Positions 26,975 to 37,996 of a stretch of DNA of 64,000 nt are shown in pieces. A program made the translations under genes and the position numbers. Below the pieces are notes generated by a model. That model did no database searches and was not told the origin of the DNA. It saw nothing but the letters and a program-made list of their open reading frames with translations. Each line of letters opens with the position of its first letter. Position 1 is the first letter of the stretch. The DNA is from Acanthornis magna (taxonomy: Eukaryota; Chordata; Aves; Passeriformes; Acanthizidae), in the NCBI GenBank assembly GCA_036785705.1, contig JAWUZG010000013.1, forward strand, positions 19,501,001 to 19,565,000. The letters are read 5' to 3'.

Positions 26975-27776
26975 TTACAACCACTGATTATTCAGTGTCG
27001 TTTCACTCCAATCCATGCCAAGGAATACCACATAACTATGTACTATGATATGTACAAAGAGCTCAAACCTTTTTTATATTATTATGACCAATTAAAATCT
27101 TCTCTTTAGTATATCAGAGCTTCATCATGGCAATTTAAAAGAGCCCTAGAACAACAAACATTTTTTCCACTAATTTTCTTTAATAAAAAGATGGAAAAGA
27201 CTACTTGGGTCATTTATTCCCATCCCATGAGATGCAAGGTTGCCATATAAACGGATGTTTAGTTCCGAAGGGTCCCTAAAACCCCATCTGAGGTGACCTA
27301 TACCCCACAGCCTGCATCACATATTTCAGCAAAACGTTCAGGACCTCAACTCGTAGGTTGAAGTACCCCAGGGAGAAAGGAGGAATGAGGTAAAAAATTC
27401 TCAATTACTTTTGTTCCCTGCAAGAGCAATGGTATTGCTGTTGGATAAAACTCCCAAATGTGTATATAAATTTCCATCATTTTTAAGTAAATGCTTGGGT
27501 TTTTTTTTTTAATCTACTTTTATATTTTTCCCCTGTACAAGCAATTTATGATATTCCAGTTGTTTCTTATTTATGCATCTGGAAAGGCCTTGTTGATGAA
27601 ACACCAAGATCCCAAGGCCATATCAAATTTTGATGAGACATTTCCTTCCAGGGGTGAGAAGATTCAACATTTCACCCGAAATCGCCTCTTTCACTAAAAC
27701 TAGGCCGCTCCAGCCTTTCAACTCACACAGCCCACACTTGGAGCTTGGATTTACTGCTGCTAAGAACAAATTCCTG

Positions 27777-28545
27777 GTGTGAGGAATGCCCCTCCAGCAG
27801 CAGCCAAGCTCCTTCCCAGCCGCCAGCTGGCTCCCAGCAGGTTGTTGGATGCTCATCTGTTTGCCCAGGACCTGCTGAGCTGTGACCTGCCCAGGGTGGG
27901 ACAAACACTGGAGAAAAGCCTCCCACTCTGTTGGAAAATACACCAGTTAAAAAATTTTGTACAACTTTAGTCAAAGGCTTTGTTTTTCTGTACCCCGGGA
28001 AAAGGAATTTTAAGTTTCTTTTCAGGACATTGTTCTGCCAGGTGAGGTCTGATGAACTCAACGTATCGACAGACTGGAGCAGCCCAAAGATCCCCAGAGA
28101 GATAAAAACATCAACGGAACATGAACAGAACATCGGTGGCCATCTCCAAACATCCACCCCAGAGCACCTCTGACAGAGCTGAGACATCTCGCCATCTCCC
28201 CGAGAAAGGACTGAGAAGAGAATTGAAAAATAAAGATCAAATTTACATTGGAGGAGAGGGGATCCAGATCCGATAGAAAACTGAACACTGGGGGTTGCTC
28301 AACTCTGGACCAATGAACTTTGAAACAATGCATCTCTATGGGTTTTGACTGTATAAAATTTGGGGGGGAAATCCTGTAAAATCAGTGTGTTATGGAATGA
28401 TTCTCTCTGCACTCCCGGGCTGTGTGTGGATGAGATGATTTCTGTGGCACACCCTGGCCAGAACAACATCCTGGACAGATAATAAAGTAATGCCTTGACT
28501 CTCTAACATTAAAAATGTTGTTGGAGGGTTTTTGTTTTTCCCCCA
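27777..28545 (+). mobile_element. Endogenous retrovirus LTR (probable 5' LTR), sense
   Basis: The signals occur in U3-R-U5 order: CCAAT at 28310-28314, TATAAA at 28352-28357 and AATAAA at 28481-28486, followed by a T/G-rich U5. A run ending CCCCCA precedes TTTTGGTGAC. The 5' edge is uncertain: TGTGAGGAATG at 27777 is one candidate. No matching 3' LTR was found in the window, so this is a truncated copy. It is an old, non-functional genomic relic. Confidence 0.55.
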
Positions 28546-28549
28546 GTTT

Positions 28550-28880
28550 TGGTGACAACTCCCAGAAAAGCTGGGTCTGACTGCTCCCGCGAAGTGCTGG
28601 CGTTCCGCGGGATGGATTTGTGCCACCCCACCCTCGCGCCTCGGCGGAGAAGAAAGGAATTGTCTTCTCAGCAAAAGAAACACCCAGAGGAGGTCCAGGG
28701 CCTTGGAGAAATTGTGTTGTTCTCTCCATGGGTGACTTTGGTGTTGTCCCACCATGTCCTGCTGTCCCTGTCTGCAGGAGGGATGGCCCTGCCGATGAGC
28801 AGCACTGTGGTGGCACTGCCCAATGTGGGACTTGTGACACCCAGCCTTCAGCTCTGCTGTGCAAGGGTGAGTTTCATTTG
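28550..28880 (+). mobile_element. Retroviral primer-binding-site-like sequence and leader remnant
   Basis: Immediately 3' of the LTR lies TGGTGACAACT (28550-28560). It starts with TGG, as a tRNA primer-binding site does. A GC-richer block follows, unlike the surrounding DNA, with the character of a retroviral leader and CpG-containing runs near 28585-28650. The similarity fades near 28880 with no gag, pol or env frame. The primer tRNA cannot be assigned. Confidence 0.4.
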
Positions 28881-29269
28881 ATTTTCATGCTGGAACAAGT
28901 GAAAGCAATTCTTTTTCCAAATATATTCAATAAAATATTAAAAATAAGGTCGTGGATGCTGGGAATAGGTGCTGCTGCCCCTTACAGTCATATTAAAATT
29001 GATTTTTAAACATGTAAAATGATTTCTAAACTGCAGGGAACTTCACAACATGTACATCTTGGGCATCTACATTTCCTATTTTGACTCACCTAGAGATGTT
29101 TTTCTTGAACAATATTCTCAGGGCTTTGCACCTCAGTTTATGCATTTTCCTTATTCCTAACATGGAATAACTTTGAAAGATTGTAGTTCAGGAAAATAAA
29201 ATATTTATACTTCAGTATTCTTCCTGATGGGTTACAGAGTGCACGTGTCACACGGGCAGTGTCCCTGAC

Positions 29270-29345
29270 TGTGGTGGGAGGTTTGGAACTTGATGTTCTT
29301 TGAGCTCCTTTCCAACCCAAAGCACTTTGTGATTCTGTGAATCCA
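29270..29345 (+). mobile_element. Short CR1 3'-end relic, sense
   Basis: GAGCTCCTTTCCAACCCAAA followed by GCACTTTGTGATTCTGTGAA is the CR1 3' tail. Only about 75 bases are recognisable. Confidence 0.7.
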
Positions 29346-29960
29346 TAAAAACTTTGGCATTATGCAGGAGTTTGCATTAACCTAACCTGCAAACTTGAGC
29401 CATTGGTGTTGCATCTGCTCATTAAAACTGGGCTGGTGTGGAAATGCTTTGAGGACAAGCAGGAACCAGCCCAGCTCATTCTGGGAAATGGTTTCAATGG
29501 CAGAGCAGAAAATCTGCAGCATGTGTGTGGAAATCAGTTGCTCTGGGGAAAAGCAGGACAAATATTTTAGGAAACCCAGGCCTGAATGGGGCTAAATAAC
29601 AATGTGCATGTTTCAAAGTATATAAAATAATTTTATTTTTAAAAAAAGTCAATATTTGCATGGTTCTTGGACTTAATGACAACCAGTTTTTGGCTACCCC
29701 CGCAAAGCTTTGTGAAAAGCTCCGTGTATCAAAACAATCTCAGGATATTGTTCAAGCTACTTATTCTAATCAGTTACATTCCTCATATTCCCTTTTGCCT
29801 TGTCCTTTCAGAGCAACCAGAAAGCAAACATTGAGCTGATTCCTTGCAGCAGAGGAATTTCTCCCCATGGCTGGATGCAAACCTGACCAAATTTTCTCCA
29901 CTGTCCTTCAGTCTTCTCACCTAGAGCTACATCTGGATAGGAAGGGTTGCATAAGTTACT

Positions 29961-30137
29961 TTTTTTGGGGGGGGGGGGTTGGGTTTTTTCTGTGGGAGGG
30001 GGTGTTTGTTTGGGGTTTTTTTTGTTTTGTTTGGTTTGGTTTTTGGGGTTTTGTTTGATTGGTTGGTTGGCTTTTTTGGTTTGGTTTGTTTTTTGGTGTT
30101 TTTTTCTTTTTTTTTTTTTTTTTTTTGTTGGTTTTTT
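29961..30137 (+). repeat. G+T-only low-complexity tract with a 12-G run
   Basis: About 175 bases are almost entirely G and T on the plus strand (three or four exceptions before the final C run). It includes 12 consecutive G at 29967-29978, then GGG, GGG and GGGGG runs within 24 bases, and a run of about 20 T near 30107-30126. The G runs fit a quadruplex pattern. The open frames across it are artefacts of composition. Confidence 0.95.
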
Positions 30138-30141
30138 CCCC

Positions 30142-33100
30142 TCTCTCCAGGTTATCTCATGACACAAGGAACATTTGGTGATATTTTGCTCCCACAGGAA
30201 TATCAGTTTAGGTGTAAAGCCAAGCCTGAATGTCTGGCTTGCCTCCTGAGGTTTGCCAGCCTTGAGGGGAAGGCAAGGTGAGCCCAGGGCTCTCTTGTTA
30301 GAGACTTCCTAGAGGTTTGATGAGCATCTGGGGATGACAAGGTCATCAAGGCTTTCTGAATCCCGAGGAAGTGGGGGACAGCTGCAAGATCATCTTCCTT
30401 CAGTTCAGTGACTACAACCCTGAGCTGAGTGTATTATTTTCTGTGGGAAAATCCTTGAGGCAGCATTCTTGGAAGTAAAGAAAATACAGAAGACAAGAAA
30501 AAAGAATATGTTGATCTTAAGAAAAGTAATCCTTAGAGCAGTAACAGATTTTTAAACACCCACAGGTGCAGGCCCTTCATATTTTAAAGATTTGCAGTCT
30601 AAAATGCCTGAGATACCTGCCAAGGGAGCAGTGAACAGTGAGCAAACATCTCTTGTTAGCTGGTTTTCTTTGCAGCTGGAGGACCGAATCACTCCAGCAC
30701 AAGCTTCAGTTTCTCTAAAATAAATCATCTTATCCTCACCCGGGCTGCTCTTGGAGCCTTTCATCCCTCTCTGCTCTGAGTTCTCCAGTTCTCCAGCACA
30801 TCAGTTCCTGAACTGAAGTGTTAAAATTCCCGATTTCCTGCCTCTGGCAGCGGTTAACTACAGCAAACCCTGCCTCCTGCAGTGCTGGACACCTCCAGCT
30901 CTGCCTGCTGAGGTTTTATCGTGCTCACACCTTCTGCTAGTCCAAGTGCTTTGAACCTCCTGCCTTCAGAAGCTCAGGGGTTGGATTGCTTGCTCGATTG
31001 TTCTGTTTCAAACACCTGCCTCAGCTCCTGCTGCGCTGCCTTCGCCCCCCAGCCTGGATTCCGCAGCAAGATGCACCTACGCAGTGTTCATCAGGTGATA
31101 TTCGCTTCTGGAGCACAGACAGAAGAAAGGGAAACTATTGAAAAGCAGCCCAGCGTAAATGTGTAAATTCAGTCCTTCTCAAATGCAGCAGTACAAAAGC
31201 TCAGGCATGGTTAGGATGACAGGACTGCTCTCCAGCACCGCCTGCTGCAGTGAAATATTTTTTAATGCAGTTTCAGGAAGGCACATATTAACCATTGGAA
31301 TAGGGCAGGCATCCTGCACGCTTGGCTTTGGATTGGGAACAAATGTTCCAGGATTCATCTGCGCTGTATGACATAGCACTGCCAAGGACTGACTCAGATT
31401 TGCCAGTTTGGTAGGTGTTATTTAATTTTTTTTTCAGTCTGAAGACTTTTTCAAGTGCTGATAGTACTACTGAAGCAAAAAGTGCTTCAGCAGTGCTTGG
31501 TTTGGTCATATCGCTGTGAGGCAACAGAGCACTTAGCAAATGCTGTTAATGACTCAATGAATACTGAGCTGACTGCTGAGTGTGCCTCTGTCACAGCAGG
31601 AATTTCCAGTGGGCATGAATTGTTCATGTGTCCTTTTCCTGATATGTCCTGCTACAGCATAACTGAGCATTGCACTGAAATTGTAAACTCGGAGGAGCTG
31701 GGGCTGCATTTGCCAGTCACAGCAAGGAATTAATTAATTCCTTGGGATTTCCTTCAAAATTGCACTGAGGTTTGAGGAGGGGTTTGCATGGATCAGATTG
31801 AAGTTGCCCCAGTCCTGGCAGGACCATGCAGGAGAGAGAAGTGGGGTCATGGTGCCAATGGCTCTGTGTGAGGAGCATCAATGCCGTGAGGGTGGATTTG
31901 ATCATCTTAAAGGTCTCTTCCTACATAAACAATTCCATGATTCCGTGCTTTGTGGAAGTTGCACTGCTGGGTGTGTTTCAGCCCTTTTGCTTCACTCTCC
32001 CAGTGCAGTTTGTGCTGTGTTTCGCATGAGTCCTGTTATTTTTGAGTTCTGTTGTGCTTGCTATATGTTGTGTTTGTGTTCCTTAGCATGAGAACCAATT
32101 TCTCTCCACCACCGAGTGCAATTCTGTGAGAGCTCTGATTTTTTTGCCCGCAAGCCCCACGCCATCAGACATGTCCCTCCTGTCCCTTTTGCCCCCCCCG
32201 GCTGTCCCTTGCTGCAGGGCAGGGAGCTGGCTCTGGCTGTGGCGCTGGATTTCAGATGCAGCTGAATTTCCAGCTATGCCCTGCCCTCTCGTGGTGTGCT
32301 GCTGCCCCAGTCATGCTTTTTTCTTGCTCCTCTAACACCGCTGGAAAGTCAAAAATTGCCTGGTGACCCCTGAGAGCTGCAGCTGGAGGGCTGGGGTGGC
32401 AAAATTCTGCACCCCAGCTCTCTGCTCCCCACGTTGCCTCTGGCAGCAGCAGCACACCCCAGCACCTAAAATCAATGAGTTTTCCCCCAAAGAGAGCCCA
32501 AAATGAAAGGTATATTTCAATTTTTGCCACCTGTCATACATCCTGCCCTTTTATGGGTCCTCTCATCTAAAGCCTGCACTCAGGGACAGATGATACCTGA
32601 GAAATCTCTAAAGCAAATCCTTTCCTCTTTTTAGCTGGAAATGCAGCTTTTAGCCTCTCTTTCAGACTCTTCATCCAGTCAAGCACCTCTTGTTCTTTTT
32701 TCAGACCTTCCCCTCAATAATTTTCCTATTTCCTTTCGCAGTGTTTGCTCCTTGCCAAGCTTCAGTGAAGCACTCAGCTCTTGTACAAGCAGGGCAGAGG
32801 AGGTGAGGGGCCCACGTTTCTATGGATCCCATCCCTGATACCGAATTCAGACCTCTCAGTCTCACACACAACAAAAGCAAAGTCTGCAGTGGGCTCAGCT
32901 GATGCCTTTCCAGTCAAGCCAATGTACTTTCCCAGGTGACACCATTATTTTCCTTTCCTAAACATTTTCAGATGGTCCAAAAAAAGTTCCACCTTTTCAT
33001 CTTACAGCCGCACATCCCTTTCTGCTTATTTCTCTGTCTTATTTCTTCTGCTTTTTGGCTCCCTCTCTTGGGTTTACTTGCTCTCATGCAATTTTGTGTG

Positions 33101-34084
33101 ATCAGTTTATCTCAGCATTCCAGGATTTCTTTTTTCTCCTCCCCTTTTCTCCATCCCTTTCTGTAGCTATTTTACCACAGCCTTTGCCTCTTTGCTCTGC
33201 TGTAGTGCCCTCCTTGTACTGATGGACAGTTGTTTTCATTGCTTTCTATCTTTGATCTCAACATCCTAGAGGAGGAATTAATGTGAGTAGACCCAATTAA
33301 CCACCAGGCAGTGCAGCACCAGCCGCAAATCCTTGGTCTCTGAGAAACCCAGTGTGTTCAATAATCAGGACGCACTGGGTTTAGCTTCACCAAAAGCTAA
33401 ACCACAAGTTATTTGCAAGTTGTCTATGTCAGGCCTCTGTAGCCCAAATTAAATGAAGTTTTGGGAGCTGCTCTGAGGGTGTTTGTCCACTGCAATGCTC
33501 TGAGTACCAGCAGAGCCTTTCCCTCTCCTTATTCTTGTTCATTAATAGAAGCAGAAATAATTTTCCAAGTGTGCGTGACATACCCAGACTGAGGAAAAAC
33601 CTGGGAACCATTCTGTCTCCTGTTTTCTTCAGGGAAGGTGTCCTATGCATACAACTCCTCTTGAGCAGTATTTTTAGCATTTTTTTCAGCAGATCTTCCC
33701 CACCCCACCCCAGCATATCTACACCTTCTGGAAGGGGAAGTTCTTCACCCAGCAAAAGGATGTTCAGCAACGATGAGGGGAAGTGTCTTTCCTCTGAACT
33801 GTGATGCAGTGATTACTGTTTGTGTCTCTTTCAGACCTTATTTTCTGCTAATTGTGGTTTAATATACGCACAGCAGGCCTCTAATTTGAACGGCAGCTCC
33901 AGCCTGGCAGCCCATTAAGCCCCTGCCATGCTGGCAATCATTTTGAGGGTCTTTCCATTGATTGAGGCAGTGCAGAATTTTCACAGGAGCCGTGACTCAA
34001 AAGCATCTGTCCCCAGCAGGACACAAGGAAATCAGCAGAGAGGAGCAGCTCCCCCAGCCTCAGCTCTGCTGACATTTTTCCCTG
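30142..34084. other. Intergenic DNA; no gene seen
   Basis: Contains a diverged CR1-like piece (31770-31945) and a pyrimidine-rich stretch at about 32640-33200. Overlapping short frames on both strands show no recognisable domain. Confidence 0.5.
31770..31945 (+). mobile_element. Diverged CR1-like fragment, sense
   Basis: The part GGATTTGATCATCTTAAAGG, then TCTCTTCCTACATAAACAAT and TCCATGATTCCGTG follows the CR1 3' end. The upstream part is less clear. Confidence 0.6.
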
Positions 34085-34365
34085 GGGTGAGGTGGGGTCA
34101 AGCTCTTCTCCCAAGCAACGAGTGACAGGACAAAAGGAAATGGCCGCAACTTGCAACAAGGGAGGTTGAGATTGGATATTAGGGAAAAATTCTTCATGGA
34201 AAGGGTTGTCCACCCCTGGCACGGCTGCCCAGGGCAGAGGTGGAGTCCCCATCCCTGGAAGGATTTAAAACTGTGCGGATGTGGCACTTGGGGACATTAA
34301 TGGTGACCTTGGGGTCTCTGACTCTATGATCTCAGAGTCTTTCCCAACTTCAATGATTCTGTGAT
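34085..34365 (+). mobile_element. CR1 LINE fragment, sense (left arm of an inverted pair)
   Basis: GAGATTGGATATTAGGGAAA, TTCTTCATGGAAAGGGTTGT, GGCTGCCCAGGGCAGAGGTG, GCGGATGTGGCACTTGGGGA and the tail AATGATTCTGTGATTTC are typical CR1 3' sequence. It lies about 1.3 kb beyond the predicted CHST15 3' end and opposes the copy at 34.6 kb. Confidence 0.92.
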
Positions 34366-34574
34366 TTCAGCTGTGCAAAGTCATCACTTCTCCACAGGTT
34401 CCCCAACTCGGGAGCTGCACTGGAAATTTTATTCCTGTGAGCACCTGAAAAGAAGTGGAAATTTTATTTTCTTTTTGCACCTGCCTCTTCTTTCTGCAGG
34501 GAAGGAAAACCCGGCGAGCATGGCACGAAGCACTGCTGATGTCGGCCACAAGATGGGACTGCAAGACAAGAATT

Positions 34575-34885
34575 CCTGCTCCTGGAATCAGAATCCTGAG
34601 GCTTGGAAAAGCCCTCTCAGGTCATCGAGTCAGAGCCTTCCCACAGCCCTGCCAAGGCCACCACTGACCCACGGCCCCAAGCTCCACAACCAAAGGGTTT
34701 TTTAATCCCTCCAGGGATGGGGACTCCACCACTGCCCTGGACAGACTGTTCCATGCTGGACAACCCTTTCAGTGAAGAATTTTTTCATAATATCCTACCT
34801 AAACCTCCCCTGATGCAAGTTGAGGCTGTGTCCTTGGGTCCTATCAGATGTCCTTCTCAACTGTGTGAGGGTGATCAAGCAGGAA
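34575..34885 (-). mobile_element. CR1 LINE fragment, antisense (right arm of an inverted pair)
   Basis: AATCAGAATCCTGAGGCTTG, AGCCCTGCCAAGGCCACCAC, TTTAATCCCTCCAGGGATGG, GAAGAATTTTTTCATAATAT and GTGTCCTTGGGTCCTATC are the reverse complement of the same CR1 region carried at 34085-34365. Confidence 0.9.
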
Positions 34886-35614
34886 ATGGCTTTTTATGAC
34901 ACTGTTGTGCCTTGTCTTTAACAAAACAGCATTTGGCTTCGTTGGAAAATGGATTAATTTCTTGGCAGAAAGCTACCTTCAGAGCTGCAACAACTTCACC
35001 ATTTCTCCTCAGTTGTCAAGCTGAAGCCCAGGGCCATGGCCTGGACCCACCAGATAACAACACACCATTTTCCATGTCAACCACTGCCTGTTTTCCTTTG
35101 CAGGAGAGCCTTTGTTTTTATTGTACCTCTTCCAGACAGGCAAGATGCTTGGCCCAAACACTCAAGGTCTTACAGAAAACACATTTCGCATTCTTCTGCA
35201 GTAGCAGCGAGAACATTTGGAAACAACCCTTTCCTCAGTGCCTGTGCATCTTTGTCTGATTAGTTTTGTTCAGCAGAGATAAGAGTAAAAGCACGGTATG
35301 AGACACAGATTTTCCGAGGTCTTTGCAAGGAGCCACTGCTATGCTCTGGCACAAAACATGAAAAATGAAAACTTACTGTCTTGATATTGATTCCAGTTTC
35401 TTGGCAAAATTCTCTTTTGGGGATGTAGGTCACCTGAGGGCTACAGTGATGAGTAACAATAAAAATGAATCCTTTCACAGATAGAATTGCCAAAAAAAGG
35501 TAAAGGGAACTGGAGGAATTTGGGTGGGCCTTGTCCTGTGTGGAGATTTGCTGTGAAACCACTGGATGGCTGTGGCTGAAAAAGAGGGGCTCTGACACCC
35601 AGGACTGCCACCAT

Positions 35615-37805
35615 CACTTGAGAAAATGCTGTTTTATTTCGTTCTGAGTCACCAGATCAATATTATTTTTACAGCCTGAACTAGAGAGTGATACCCTTAC
35701 CTCCAAAATGCCTTCTTGATAAATATTTCCTGCTGTTTGATTCGTAGTCATGCTAAACCCAACAGCATAAGGTTGTGTTAGAATCAGATCATATTTCGGA
35801 GCTCATGAAGGAGACAGAGACATAAAAGATTTCATTTTCAGAAGAAGCACAGGCACAAACCAGAGTGTGTGAGCTGTTCAGTGCTCAAGTTAATGGTAAG
35901 GACAGATGTATTAATTAGCCTTTAGGGCTGGTAAAATAATATTATTAGATCATGGTTGTAGTTGACAACTAAATGGAAATATTTGACCATGGCAGACCAG
36001 GTTAGGAAACATCTGTATGGAGTTCCCCTGACCACATAGTGTTGATTCCAAATCAAAGCACAGCTGAGTGAAATCTTTAGTGTAAATAAGTTGTTGATTA
36101 CATTTTTTACATCTGCAAACAGTGGCGATTTCATTCTGATTTTCTGTTTCGGGGTCCCATGATACTTTTAGCAGTACAAACAAAAATAGTCCATTCTCAG
36201 CTCTCTAACCATTTTTGGTCTGTGAGCATTTCTGAACTAGAACTAATCTGTTCTGGCTGTCTAGAATACTTCACTAAATTACTTATTTTAGGCTTTTCAA
36301 ACCCCAGACAGAATCCTTTTTTAAACAGCACATTACCAGTTGGCAAAGAACCTAGAAATGGTCGTCTGTTGCAAAACATCTCACATGTCACCAACCATAT
36401 TCCCCTGTGACATGTGCAGGATTCATCAAGTCTTCAGCATTAATTCTCCATTTAGAAACACTTGAAGTGAAAAACATGTCCCCGTGGAGGAGGATAGGGA
36501 AGAGTTACCTTTAATATTTGTAAATGTACTTGTGGATACTTGTTCAGCCTGGGAGAGGAAATAATCAATAGGCAGAATTTATATTTGTCTCTTTTTTAAA
36601 AAAGCTTGGGTGGGATTTCCACCTGCAGGACGGCTGCAGATTGCAGCTGGCAGTGACCTGACCAGGCGTGTCTGAAATCAAAGATTGAATTGCTGCGCAT
36701 TTGTAGAAAAATCTGATCATTTTTTAGTCAAATAAAAACTTTCAGGTAGTCCAAAGTTTCTCCATACCTTCCAAAATGGTTTTTCCCCGCTCAAGTCTGC
36801 ATATCTCAACCTCTTTAACTAAATGCAGACATTCTTCCTGAAGAGGGAAGCACATAACATGCACCCAATTCCTCAAGTAGCACATCCTTTCTGTAAGATA
36901 CTAAGCATCCAGATCATTTATGATTTTAAAAACAAAATTTCATATGGCTTTTAAAATGCATATTCCTTCATAATGAAGATTAATCCTGTGGAACTTAGCA
37001 AAAATTTCCATAAAAGTTCTCCATGGCTAAGAATTCATAAAGCCCATTCACGCTGGGAAAATGTGTGAGAGAAATGAATAAATGATACATATTCGTACTT
37101 ACATGAAGAAAATATGGAAGGCAATGAATTTGTTATGCTAAACACCAAATTGGCCTGTTTAGATTTCAGCCATCCATTCTTACCTGGATTATAAAATTAT
37201 CTTTTACAAGAACTGTGGCTGGGAAGGTCCATTTACCTTGAAAATATAAATTAGACATGGAAATTTATGTGAATGCAGTTAGTCTTTATCTAACTAACAC
37301 AGTGTGAGTGAAGACCATTTGTAAATAGGCTAATAAAAAGAACCAGCATTTTAGGTTGAATTCAATTAAAAATTTTAATGACTAAATGACATTGATTGTT
37401 TGAAAAAAAAAAAAAAGAGTGAATAACATATATTGAAAATGAGATTATAAGTGTAATTGTAGGAAACTGATGCTAACTCTGTGTTGCAGCATCTCAGAGA
37501 AGGTTAAACTTCAACACCCCTGAGGAAGAGTGTAAGACATCATCTTTGTCCTGATGCTTGTCCACTCCTTGGCTGGGGTGAAAGAAGTTGCAATAAACTG
37601 ATTAAAGCAAGATGCTTTCCACTCTCCCAAGGAAAAGGTGGTAGAGCTGTTTTGAGACGTGTGCTGACTGAAGGTGAGGCTCTCAGCTCCTCCATCGGCT
37701 GCTCTTTGGAATGGGAAAAAAAACGTAAATATCCACGCACAAAAATAGAATTTAAAAAAATAAAAACTCCTTTAAGCGCTGTAGTCGTGGCACGAAATTT
37801 ACACG
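35615..37805 (-). other. CHST15: Probable CHST15 3' UTR
   Basis: This non-coding stretch runs from the stop codon to the first canonical AATAAA on the gene strand (35638-35633). That gives about 2.2 kb, which is plausible for this gene. It is AT-rich and contains a poly(A) run at about 37402-37415. I saw no CR1 or LTR piece inside it, which fits a transcribed exon. The 3' end is inferred from sequence signals alone. More distal hexamers at 35117-35122 and 34428-34433 could give longer forms. Confidence 0.5.
35633..35638 (-). terminator. Candidate CHST15 polyadenylation signal AATAAA
   Basis: This is the first exact AATAAA on the minus strand after the stop codon. About 20-45 bases further on, the gene strand turns G/T-rich (GTGATGGTGGCAG, then TGGGTGTC). 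This is the usual arrangement of hexamer, cleavage site and downstream element. Confidence 0.5.
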
Positions 37806-37996
37806 TTATGTCCTCTTCCATAAAAAAGCATCATCAAAAAGAACTTGTGCCAGTTTTGTATTAAAAGGCCTATAGAAATCTCTTAAAATTGCCTTTGTGG
37901 TTGGCAACATCGGGCCCAGGCTTCTGTCCTCAGGTCGTCGGGTGTTTGATGCAGGACTCTTGGTAATCAGAGCTTCTTGTTTCTCACTCAGAGGTC
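37806..37996 (-). CDS. CHST15: CHST15 coding exon 7: C terminus and stop
   Basis: This exon completes Gly498, encodes residues 499-560 and ends with TAA at 37808-37806. The acceptor is TTTTTCCACAG|GACC. It contains PLSEKQEALITKSPASNTRR, PEDRSLGPM, the KAILRDFYRPFNTKLAQVL block and the terminal DDAFLWKRT. The C-terminal length matches the family, so the 3' end of the coding region is complete. Confidence 0.95.

Noticed and set aside
28382..28864. 160-codon minus-strand frame over the LTR/leader
   Set aside because: It is antisense to the retroviral leader and has no similarity to a retroviral or host protein that I can recognise.
29808..30281. Overlapping frames on both strands across the G+T tract
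   Set aside because: Composition artefact (Gly/Phe/Trp or Lys/Pro/Asn only).
1..35600. Exons of CPXM2, the expected 3' neighbour of CHST15
   Set aside because: I looked for its discoidin and carboxypeptidase blocks in the open frames and found none, so no call is made.
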